Source: Elusimicrobiota bacterium
GTDB lineage: Bacteria; Elusimicrobiota; Elusimicrobia; UBA1565; UBA9628
Length of the DNA: 9,124 nucleotides
Direction: 5' to 3'
NCBI GenBank assembly: GCA_028869495.1
Contig: JAGWRY010000334.1
Location: 1 to 9,124, forward strand
Numbering within the stretch: position 1 is the stretch's first letter; each line of letters opens with the position of its first letter. Shown here piece after piece: positions 1 to 7,666 of the stretch. The notes beneath the pieces are model-generated. The model was not told where the DNA came from, searched no databases, and worked only from the letters and a program-made list of their open reading frames with translations. The translations under genes and the position numbers were made by a program.

Positions 1-1202
1 CAGGCGAAGGCGGCGCCGAGCAGTGCCTTCAGGCCCACCGAGACCGCGTTCTGACCGAAGCGCGCGACCGCGGTGACGCCGCCCGCCGTCGGCGCCGGGG
101 TGTCGAGCTGGAGGCGCGCGGTCGTCGCCAGGCGCGCGCCGACGTTGGTCAGCGCGAAGGCGAAGACCGCCGCGAGCATGACCGACAGCGACCCCGGCAG
201 CCAGCCCAGGGCCAGCGCGAGCGTGCCGGCCGCGCCCGCGGCGACCCAGCCCGCGCCGGAAGCGAAGCCGGCGCGGCGCGAGCGCAGGGCGTAGAGGAGC
301 GCGCCCAGCGCCCCGCCCAAGCCGAAGGCCGCGCCGACCCAGCCGGCCGCGGCCGGGACCTTCAGGATCGACTTCGCGAAGAAGGCCGACATCAGCTTGC
401 GCAGAGGGTAGAGGTTCAGGACCGCCAGGCCCAGGCACGAGTAGAGGAGCTCGGGGCGGGCCAGCACCAGACGCAGGCCCTCCCGGGTCCCGCCCCTTTC
501 GGGCGCGTCGGCCGTTTTCTGACGGCGCGCGGAAGCGGCGCTCTCGCGCGCGTCCGCTCGGTCGCCGCGGCGCTCCGGGATCCGGACGAAGATCAGCGCG
601 GAGAGGGCGAAGCCCAGCGGGATCAGCGCGTGGACCGCGACGCCCTTCATCCAGAGCATCATCGCGCCGAGGAGGAGCGGGCCGGCGATCGCCCCGACGG
701 CGAAGACCAGCTCGTAGCGCGAGTTCAGGCGGTCGAGTTCGGCGCGCTCGTGCGCGGCCAGCTCGAGCGGCAGGGTGTGGACCGCGGTGTCGACGAAGCC
801 GCGCACCGCCGCGTCCAGCGTGTAGGCCGCCATCGCGAGGCCGACGGTCAGGCGCCCCGACAGCCACAGCAGCGGGATCAGCGCCAGCGCCGCGCCGCGC
901 AGGAGCGTCGAGACGATCAGCAGGCGCCGCGCGCCGAGCTTGTCGGCGGGCCAGCCGCCGAGGGCCGTGCCGCCCATGTGCACCGCCGTGTCGAAGGCCG
1001 AGAAGAAGGCGGCCTCGCCCAGCGACCCCGACAGCCGCGCGATCAGCAGGGGCTGGGCCAGGTGCATCGCGTTGTTGACGACCTCGGAGGCGAGCACGCC
1101 GCCGAGGAAGGCGCCCAATGGAGCCCGTTCGGGCCGCGGCGCGCACGTCTCCGGCGCGGCGGCGGGGGGAGGGGGCGTCGCGGGAGCCTCCGCGGTCGTC
1201 AC
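1..1202 (-). CDS. MFS transporter, C-terminus cut by window edge
   Basis: Leftward frame of 400 codons, still open at base 1. It reads as a major facilitator superfamily permease in the inner membrane; substrate unknown. After about 30 Pro/Ala-rich residues come repeated hydrophobic helices. Residues about 82-95 carry the MFS loop 2-3 signature (GGWPADKLGARR), and NVGARL lies near residues 353-358. A hydrophilic central loop (about 208-245) separates the two six-helix halves and contains a dispersed repeat. There is no signal peptide, so the usual N-in topology is expected. The GTG start overlaps the TGA of the metallophosphoesterase as GTGA, and GGAGG lies 4 nt upstream, which supports coupled translation. 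It aligns along its whole visible length with the MFS part of the fusion gene at 1863-5597 (shared features include LVRGAA/LLRGAA, VRGFVDTA/ARGVADTA, IAGP, NVGARL), so the two are paralogues. The right-hand helices are present; how far the protein continues to the left is unknown. Confidence 0.88.
   Translation of the reverse strand, partial: MTTAEAPATPPPPAAAPETCAPRPERAPLGAFLGGVLASEVVNNAMHLAQPLLIARLSGSLGEAAFFSAFDTAVHMGGTALGGWPADKLGARRLLIVSTLLRGAALALIPLLWLSGRLTVGLAMAAYTLDAAVRGFVDTAVHTLPLELAAHERAELDRLNSRYELVFAVGAIAGPLLLGAMMLWMKGVAVHALIPLGFALSALIFVRIPERRGDRADARESAASARRQKTADAPERGGTREGLRLVLARPELLYSCLGLAVLNLYPLRKLMSAFFAKSILKVPAAAGWVGAAFGLGGALGALLYALRSRRAGFASGAGWVAAGAAGTLALALGWLPGSLSVMLAAVFAFALTNVGARLATTARLQLDTPAPTAGGVTAVARFGQNAVSVGLKALLGAAFA
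508..564. repeat. 57-nt dispersed intragenic repeat, copy A
   Basis: This is one of three equal-length related segments, starting TCGGCCG and ending CTCGGTCG on the plus strand. Within the 43-nt core (522-564) I count 33 identities with copy C, and the A/B match extends past the right end through CCGCGGCG. It encodes residues 213-232 (starting GDRADAR) of the MFS protein, in the central cytoplasmic loop where extra residues are tolerated. Likely a mobile or amplified small element; the origin is inferred. Confidence 0.65.
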
Positions 1203-1873
1203 GCGGCCTCCGCGAGCTCGTCGTCCCACTTTTCCTTGCGCCGGTAGGCGCGGCGCGCGGGCACGCTGACGAAGCGGCGCTCGGGCAGGATCACGGCCGT
1301 CAGCGCGGCGCCGTACACGCAGCCGGTGTCGAGGCCGACGGCGTTGCGGCGCACGACCGGGCGGCGCCGCGCCCAATGGCCGAAGACGATCAGGCGCTCG
1401 TCGCGGTAGCTCTCGTACCAGGGGCGCCCGGTGCCGGGCAGGCGGCGCAGGTTCGTCAAGTCCGCCTCGGACTGCCGCTCGAGGGGCTTCTCCGGGTCGA
1501 GGCCGGCGTGAACGACCGCGAAGCCCGGGCCGGAGACGGTCAGCGGCCAGCGCGCGACGAAGCGCATGCACTCGTCGTAGCGCGAGCCCAGCTGGCGGTA
1601 GACGTCGGCGTCGTAGGTCTTCTCCTCGGAGAGCGTCCCGCGCCGCCAGTGCTTGAGCAGGCGCCGCTCGTGGTTGCCGAGCACGACCTCGACGTTGGGC
1701 GTCGTCATGGCCCAGTCGAGCACGCCCAGGCCGTCGGGCCCCTTGCAGACCAGGTCGCCGACGCTGATCAGGCGGTCGTCGGGCCCCGCCCCGGCCGCGC
1801 GCAGGAGGTCCTGAAGCTCGTCGAGACAGCCGTGCACGTCGCCGATCACGATCGCGCGGCGCTCACTCGCCAT
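1199..1873 (-). CDS. PPP-family metallophosphoesterase (ApaH/PrpE-like)
   Basis: This 224-residue cytoplasmic protein has every metal-binding motif of the PPP/calcineurin-like phosphoesterases: GDVHG (D12, H14), GDLVCKGP (D40), GNHE (N67, H68), VHAGL (H122) and FGHW (H166). Family members use two metal ions to hydrolyse phosphomonoesters, phosphoproteins or dinucleoside tetraphosphates such as Ap4A. The C-terminal run with DTGCVYG and SVPA resembles Bacillus PrpE, an Ap4A hydrolase, but motifs cannot separate Ap4A hydrolase from protein phosphatase. Length fits the family and the protein appears intact. The ATG overlaps the end of the upstream fusion gene by 11 nt, with GGAGG 8 nt before it. 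Its stop overlaps the GTG of the next gene. Being sandwiched in one operon between a nucleotide-kinase-like fusion and an MFS permease favours a nucleotide-type substrate, which is inference. Confidence 0.9.
   Translation of the reverse strand: MASERRAIVIGDVHGCLDELQDLLRAAGAGPDDRLISVGDLVCKGPDGLGVLDWAMTTPNVEVVLGNHERRLLKHWRRGTLSEEKTYDADVYRQLGSRYDECMRFVARWPLTVSGPGFAVVHAGLDPEKPLERQSEADLTNLRRLPGTGRPWYESYRDERLIVFGHWARRRPVVRRNAVGLDTGCVYGAALTAVILPERRFVSVPARRAYRRKEKWDDELAEAA
1207..1211 (-). promoter_or_regulatory. Ribosome binding site of the MFS gene
   Basis: GGAGG on the minus strand, 4 nt before the GTG at 1202. The spacing is short but the site supports GTG as the start; it lies in the last codons of the phosphoesterase gene. 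Confidence 0.5.
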
Positions 1874-4800
1874 CGCCGGCGCCTCCGGGCTCCAGGCCGT
1901 CGCGCTTCATGCGCGCGACGTAGCGCGCGTAGGCGGCCTCGATCTCGCGGCGGATCGTCAGGCCCGCCGCGACGATGCCGTCGAACTGCGCGTCGAGCGC
2001 GCGCTCGAGATCCGCCGGCGTCCCGCCGTCCTGCAGGGACAGCCGGTGCGCGCGGCCGAGCTGGGTGCCGACCGCGTAGGCGAGGTCGGCCTGCTCGCTC
2101 ACTTTCAGCATCTTCTTGATCTTGGCGTTCTGCGGCGGGATCTCGCGCACGTAGTACTCGACGCCGTCGAGGACCGCGCCGCCCTTGCCGGCCTCCCAGC
2201 CCGGCGCGTAGAGCTCGGAGGCCGCGGTCATGCGCTCGATGTCGTCCGGGTAGGGGTTCTTGTACCACTGGTCGTCGGGGTCCGAGCGGACCTGCTTGAT
2301 GTTCAGCAGGATCCGGTCGCGACCCGAGGCCGGGTCCTTCGGCGCCAGCACGACGAGGTACAGGCTCCTGAACCCCATCGAGCCCTCGCCGCGGCCGGCC
2401 TCCTCGATGCGGTAGTCGGTCAGCAGGCCGTCGGCCGCCTCCCGACGGCGCGCGGCGGCGGCACTTCCGCGCGTTATCGCGCGGTCGCCGCGGCGGCGCG
2501 CGTAGTCGGAGACCAGCGCGACGACGTCGGGGTCGTCGACGGGGAGCGCGCGGGAGCGCATCTCCTGGGCCCACTTTCCGTCCTTGAGATACGCGTCCAC
2601 GCTCGTCTCGCCGGGCTTGGGCTCGACGTCCTTGAGGAGGCGCGCCTCGGAGAACGGGCGGTCCGGGTGGCGCAGGCCGTGGCCGTAGCCCTTGCGGAGC
2701 TGGTGCAGGACCTCCGCGTCGAGCAGGCCCTCGGGCTCCTTCTTCGCGCGCAGGGACAGCGAGACCATCAGGCGCACGAGGTCCCAGGCGTAGGGGCCGA
2801 CGCGCGAGCGGTCGAAGTCCACCATCGCGGCGCCCGACTTGGACTTCGCGTAGTTGTCGACGTGCGGCGAGCCGTGCAGGAGGACGCGCGGCATCGACGC
2901 CATGTCCATCAGCTCGGCGAAGCGGGCCTGCATCGGGAGCAGCATGTTGCGGAAGTAGAAGTGGACGCCGCGCTTCTCCTTGGCGTAGTTGCGCCGGATG
3001 TTCGGGGCGTCGCCGGCGGGGTCCTTGTCGAACGTCCCTTCGACCGACGCCGGGACGGCCCGTCGGAAAGAAGCCAGATCCCCCAGCGCCTTCAGGACCG
3101 CGGCCTGCGTCTCGGCCGAGACCTCGTCGCGCCCGCGCGCGGCGTCGATCCGGCGGAAGCCGTACTCGCGGGCCTGCGCGTCGTAGCTCGCGGCGACGCG
3201 CGTCTGAAACTCGCGGAAGTTCTCGGCGTCGTCCTCGGCGAAGCGCATGTCGCGCCCGGCCGCGTACCAGTTCTGGCCGAGGACCTTGCCGCCGGAGGAC
3301 TCGTCGAAGTCCTCGGAGAGCCCGACGCGGCCCGACGAGCGCGCGAGCACGCGCGAGACCGCGGTCGCGACCGGCAGGCGGAAGTAGAGCGTCAGGTCCG
3401 GCTTCGGCGCGAACGCGTAGAGCCTCTTCAGCCAGGCCGCGTCCATCCCCCGCGTGCGGTCGCGGGCCAGGGCCGTGAAGAACCAGCGGTCGGCGAGGAC
3501 GATCTCGCCGTTCTTCAGGGCCGGAAGGATGACCTTGTCGAGGCGGTCGGCCAAGTCGGAGGCGTTGAGGAGCGCGAAGGTCTGCGGCGTCAGCGAATGC
3601 TCCTTCTTCGCCTTCTTGACCGCGTCGGAGACGACCTCGGAGGAGTTCCAGCCGGTCGCGACGACCTTGAGCCCCTTGGCCTCGAGCAGTTCCTTCAAGC
3701 GCTCGAGCTGGGTGGACTTGCCCGAGCCGTCGAGGCCCTCGACGACGATCAGGCGGCCGGGCAGGCCGGTGACCGGGGAGAGGCGCGCGCCGGGAAGGAG
3801 CGAGGCCGCCGCGCCCGCGGCCGCGAGGACCGCCAGGTGCCGCGACGCGTAGAACTCGGCCGCCGCGACCGCCGCCAGGCCCCCGCCGATCAGCCAGAAC
3901 GCGGCCGACGGGACCGCGAAGGCCGCGAAGGCCAGGCCCGCCGCGAAGCGCAGGGCCATGCTGGTCAGGTTCGCGGTGAAGCGCGCGGAGGCCATCGCGG
4001 CGCCCGCGCGCCCGGGGCCGGCGCGGGTCTGGATCGCCGCGCTGAGCGACAGCCGCGCGCCGACGTTGAGCGCGGCGAAGACGAGCACGCCCGCCGCGGC
4101 CGGCCAGAAGCCGCCGGGGAGGAAGGCCGCGGCGAGGGCGAGGAGGCCCGCCGCGCCCCCGGCCATCCAGGTCCGGGCGTCCAGCGCCCGGCCCCAGCGC
4201 GCGTAGGCCAGCGAGCCGGCCACGCCGCCGACGCCGAAGAGGCCGGCCAGCCAGGCCGCCGAGGCCGGCGAGCCCAGGACCTGCGTCGCGAAGATCGCGG
4301 GGAGGACGCCCTTGAGCGGGTACATCGTCAACAGCGCCGTCGCGGCCAGCGCCCAGCGCGTCCAGCCGTCGCGCAGGGGCGAGACGGACGGCGCGCCCGC
4401 GCCGGGCTCCGCGGCGGGAGCGGCCGCGCGCCGCGGGATGAACGCGTAGGCGAGCGTCGTCGCGGCCAGGGCGGCCGGGGCCAGCCAGAGCGCGGCGGGG
4501 GCGGCGACGCCGCCGACGCCGGCGATCAGCGCGCCGACCAGGAAGGGACCGGCGATGCCGCCCGACTCGAAGAAGGTCTGGTTTTTGGCCAGGACGCGCT
4601 TGAGCAGGCCCTCGTCGCGGCCGGCCAGTTCCGAGGGGAGCGCGCTGCGCGCGGTGTCGGCGACGCCGCGCGCGAAGCCCTCGACCAAGTAGGCCGCGGC
4701 GACCGCGGGCAAAGTCAGGCCGCCGCCGAGGGCCAGGACCGGCAGGACGGCCATCGCCGCGCCGCGGACCAAAGTCGTGCCGAGCAGAACCTTCTTGGCG

Positions 4801-5597
4801 CCGTGGCGGTCCACGAGGTTCCCGCCGACCCGCGTCCCGAGCGCGTCGGCGGCGGCGCCGGCGAAGACCGCGAAGGCCGCGTGCGAGGCCGAGCCGGTCA
4901 TCTTGAGGAAGAGGAGCGGCATCGAGACCTGCAGGGCGTTGCTGGCCAGCTGGGCGCCGAAGGTGCCCGACAGGTAGCCCCAGAGCCGCGGCGCCGGGGC
5001 GGCCGGCGTTCGGGGAGCGGGCGGCGCCGCGTCGTCCGCCTTCTCCGAAGCGGGCGTCGCCGCGGCGAGACCCGAGGCCTGCGGCGCGGTCTCCGGCGCC
5101 TGGACCGCGGCCGCGCGCGAGCTCAGCCGCCCGAGCCAGCGGCTCAGACCGTCGAAGAGGCTCGCCCCGGAGGCCGCGGCGTCCTCGGACGACGACGGGA
5201 GCGGCTCGGCGGCCGAGAACGCGACGGGACGCAAGCGGCCCAGCGTCGCGCCGGCGGGGCGGGCTTCCGTAGGAAGCGCCGCCGCGGCCGGAACGGGAAC
5301 CGCCGCCTCCGGGGCGGCGGCGGGCGCGATCGGCCGCCGCCCAACGGCGTGCGGAAGCGGCACTCCCTCGCCGTATGGCTCGGTCGCGGCCGGCGCGGAG
5401 AGCGCGGGCGCCTCGCCCAAGGAGGGCGCGGCGAGCGCGCCGGTCAGGGCGGGGGCGGCGGCCGTCCCGGAGAGGGGGAGAGCGAGAGCGGGCGCCTCGA
5501 CGGGAGCGGACAGCCGCGCGACTTCGGCCACCTGAGCCCACGCGGCGCCGCCGGGGACCGTCAAAAGGATCGCGACGGCGACCAAGGTCCTGAACAT
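1863..5597 (-). CDS. Signal peptide-MFS-thymidylate kinase-like-DUF2252 fusion protein
   Basis: This 1,244-residue multidomain protein starts with a Sec-type signal peptide (residues 1-22, hydrophobic core, AWAQ at the end). An Ala/Pro-rich low-complexity linker follows (about 23-202). Residues about 204-602 form an MFS permease with the loop 2-3 motif GNLVDRHGAKK at 259-269. Residues about 614-842 are a thymidylate-kinase-like P-loop NTPase with Walker A GLDGSGKST (621-629), DRW (703-705) and a lid-like RSSGR (753-757). Residues about 866-1232 match DUF2252, a kinase-like fold of unknown role: FYFRN (880-884), HGSPHVDN (908-915), VDFD (926-929) and GPYAWDLVRL (934-943). The usual Asp of the DUF2252 GDxH motif is Ser910. 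I recall MFS-thymidylate kinase fusions from actinobacteria; the export signal and DUF2252 are additional. Dispersed repeats occupy residues 71-90 and 1037-1056. It is the first gene of the leftward block. Domain calls are firm; the reaction and the side of the membrane reached by the C-terminus are not known. Confidence 0.9.
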   Translation of the reverse strand: MFRTLVAVAILLTVPGGAAWAQVAEVARLSAPVEAPALALPLSGTAAAPALTGALAAPSLGEAPALSAPAATEPYGEGVPLPHAVGRRPIAPAAAPEAAVPVPAAAALPTEARPAGATLGRLRPVAFSAAEPLPSSSEDAAASGASLFDGLSRWLGRLSSRAAAVQAPETAPQASGLAAATPASEKADDAAPPAPRTPAAPAPRLWGYLSGTFGAQLASNALQVSMPLLFLKMTGSASHAAFAVFAGAAADALGTRVGGNLVDRHGAKKVLLGTTLVRGAAMAVLPVLALGGGLTLPAVAAAYLVEGFARGVADTARSALPSELAGRDEGLLKRVLAKNQTFFESGGIAGPFLVGALIAGVGGVAAPAALWLAPAALAATTLAYAFIPRRAAAPAAEPGAGAPSVSPLRDGWTRWALAATALLTMYPLKGVLPAIFATQVLGSPASAAWLAGLFGVGGVAGSLAYARWGRALDARTWMAGGAAGLLALAAAFLPGGFWPAAAGVLVFAALNVGARLSLSAAIQTRAGPGRAGAAMASARFTANLTSMALRFAAGLAFAAFAVPSAAFWLIGGGLAAVAAAEFYASRHLAVLAAAGAAASLLPGARLSPVTGLPGRLIVVEGLDGSGKSTQLERLKELLEAKGLKVVATGWNSSEVVSDAVKKAKKEHSLTPQTFALLNASDLADRLDKVILPALKNGEIVLADRWFFTALARDRTRGMDAAWLKRLYAFAPKPDLTLYFRLPVATAVSRVLARSSGRVGLSEDFDESSGGKVLGQNWYAAGRDMRFAEDDAENFREFQTRVAASYDAQAREYGFRRIDAARGRDEVSAETQAAVLKALGDLASFRRAVPASVEGTFDKDPAGDAPNIRRNYAKEKRGVHFYFRNMLLPMQARFAELMDMASMPRVLLHGSPHVDNYAKSKSGAAMVDFDRSRVGPYAWDLVRLMVSLSLRAKKEPEGLLDAEVLHQLRKGYGHGLRHPDRPFSEARLLKDVEPKPGETSVDAYLKDGKWAQEMRSRALPVDDPDVVALVSDYARRRGDRAITRGSAAAARRREAADGLLTDYRIEEAGRGEGSMGFRSLYLVVLAPKDPASGRDRILLNIKQVRSDPDDQWYKNPYPDDIERMTAASELYAPGWEAGKGGAVLDGVEYYVREIPPQNAKIKKMLKVSEQADLAYAVGTQLGRAHRLSLQDGGTPADLERALDAQFDGIVAAGLTIRREIEAAYARYVARMKRDGLEPGGAGDGE
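1882..1886 (-). promoter_or_regulatory. Ribosome binding site of the metallophosphoesterase
   Basis: GGAGG on the minus strand with an 8-nt spacer to the ATG at 1873, inside the last codons of the fusion gene. It supports independent or coupled initiation of the phosphoesterase. Confidence 0.6.
2431..2487. repeat. 57-nt dispersed intragenic repeat, copy B
   Basis: This is the second copy, ungapped against the other two. The 43-nt core (2445-2487) has 34 identities with copy C. It contains a perfect 7-bp hairpin with loop TTAT (2467-2484). It encodes residues 1037-1056 of the fusion protein (GDRAITRG onward), in the same frame as copy A, just before the DUF2252 strand beginning near LLTDYRIEEAG. 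That placement looks like an in-frame insertion in a linker. Confidence 0.7.
2467..2484. repeat. Perfect 7-bp inverted repeat inside copy B
   Basis: CCGCGCG, loop TTAT, CGCGCGG: a perfect hairpin inside coding sequence. An alternative pairing of CGCGCGG with an upstream CGCGCGG complement is also possible. A and C keep only parts of this stem. It is more likely part of the repeat's fold than a terminator: it lies mid-gene and has no T-run. Confidence 0.6.
5330..5386. repeat. 57-nt dispersed intragenic repeat, copy C
   Basis: This is the third copy, in the Ala/Pro-rich linker of the fusion protein (residues about 71-90, containing EPYGEGVPLPHAVG). It is read in a different frame from copies A and B, so the conservation is at the DNA level and not the peptide level. 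The left flank TCGGCCGCC and the right end GGCTCGGTCG match the other copies. Confidence 0.65.
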
Positions 5598-5603
5598 GAC
5601 CTC

Positions 5604-5609
5604 ATTTTA
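5604..5609 (-). promoter_or_regulatory. Possible -10 element (TAAAAT) of the fusion operon
   Basis: On the minus strand TAAAAT lies 6 nt before the ATG at 5597, an AT-rich island in very GC-rich DNA. It matches TANNNT, the form associated with leaderless transcripts in other bacteria. The only purine run before the ATG (GAGG) sits 2 nt away, too close for normal ribosome binding. No good -35 element was found. Confidence 0.35.
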
Positions 5610-5640
5610 GGCCGAGGGAGGCCCGCGCCGAATAGTCCGG

Positions 5641-5682
5641 GGGTCAACGGCGTGTCACGGCCGCGTGACGTTCGTTTGACCC
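5641..5682. promoter_or_regulatory. Candidate operator: four phased GTCA/TGAC half-sites
   Basis: A 42-bp dyad lies between the divergent genes. The outer arms GGGTCAA (5641-5647) and TTGACCC (5676-5682) are perfect complements, as are the inner arms GTCACG (5654-5659) and CGTGAC (5664-5669). Centres of the four GTCA/TGAC cores are 11, 12 and 11 bp apart, about one helical turn, which suits two dimers of a regulator on one DNA face. The centre is about 64 bp from the fusion start and about 104 bp from the recQ start. The regulator is unknown. Confidence 0.6.
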
Positions 5683-5750
5683 GAAAGTCCCAGGCGCGTC
5701 CGCCCCCAAGGACCCAGGGCCCCTCGGGAACGAGGCGGCGCGCAAAATCG

Positions 5751-5756
5751 TAGGAT
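5751..5756 (+). promoter_or_regulatory. Possible -10 element (TAGGAT) of recQ
   Basis: TAGGAT lies 9 nt before the recQ ATG at 5766 and matches TANNNT. A start site at or close to the ATG would give a leaderless or near-leaderless mRNA, in keeping with the absence of a clear Shine-Dalgarno sequence. No -35 hexamer was recognised. Confidence 0.3.
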
Positions 5757-5765
5757 ATCCACGTC

Positions 5766-7273
<1,508 letters not shown>

Positions 7274-7277
<4 letters not shown>

Positions 7278-7666
7278 CCCGCCGGGGTCCCGCCCAGCTG
7301 TTCGGCCAAGGCCTCGAGCAGGGCCTGGCGCCCGATCGGCTTCGTCAGGTAGCGCGAGCCGCCCGTCTCCAGGTGCTGGAGGAAGTCCTCGTCGGTCTTC
7401 GAGCCGGTCAGGAACACGATCGGCAGGTCCGCGCCGCCGGGCTTGGCGCGCAGTTCGCGGCAGACCGCGAAGCCGCTCTTGTCCGGCATGTGGACGTCCA
7501 GCACGACCGCGTCCGGCTCGAGCGCCGCGATCTCCTCGCAGGCGCCCTCGGCGCCCGTCAGGCAGACGACCTCGTAGGAGGGCCTCAGCCAGCTCGAGAC
7601 CAGCTTCAGGAAGTCCGGCTCGTCGTCGACGACGACGACCTTCGGCTTCTTCGTTTCGTTCGTCAT
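7274..7666 (-). CDS. Single-domain response regulator (CheY/Spo0F-like receiver)
   Basis: This 130-residue protein consists almost entirely of one receiver domain: acidic pocket D14, D15, E16, phospho-acceptor D57 in VLDVHMP, switch Thr87 in FLTG, and Lys109 in LTKP. All are the canonical residues, so it should accept phosphate. No DNA-binding or enzymatic output follows, so it must act by protein contact or pass phosphate on. The start is the ATG at 7666: GGAGG lies 6 nt upstream and the start forms ATGA with the stop of the histidine kinase gene, implying translational coupling. The same frame is open further upstream, but that part lies under the kinase gene and is not coding. Its TAG overlaps the TAG of convergent recQ. 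The obvious partner is the kinase encoded immediately upstream. Confidence 0.95.

Noticed and set aside
1271..1282. GAAGCGGCGCTC, a 12-mer shared with repeat copy A
   Set aside because: The match does not extend on either side, and the stretch encodes an ordinary part of the phosphoesterase C-terminus.
3151..3175. Weak similarity to the repeat (GCGGAAGCCGTACTCGCGG)
   Set aside because: No match to the flanks or the right end of the repeat; it encodes a normal stretch of the kinase-like domain.
1846..5541. Second 1,231-codon leftward frame overlapping the fusion gene
   Set aside because: It is an Arg/Gly/Pro-rich shifted frame of the same DNA without domains; the other frame has a signal peptide, MFS, Walker A and DUF2252 motifs.
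5642..5681. TTGACC on each strand as -35 boxes for the divergent promoters
   Set aside because: Neither has an AT-rich -10 at 16-18 bp spacing; both are better explained as outer arms of the dyad.
5641..5682. Dyad as a transcription terminator
   Set aside because: It lies between divergent 5' ends, is split by unpaired spacers and has no T-run.
2046..5753. Very long open frame (1,235 codons) on the plus strand antisense to the fusion gene
   Set aside because: It is rich in Arg, Gly, Ala and Gln with no recognisable domain and mirrors the codons of the fusion. GC-rich DNA gives such open antisense frames.
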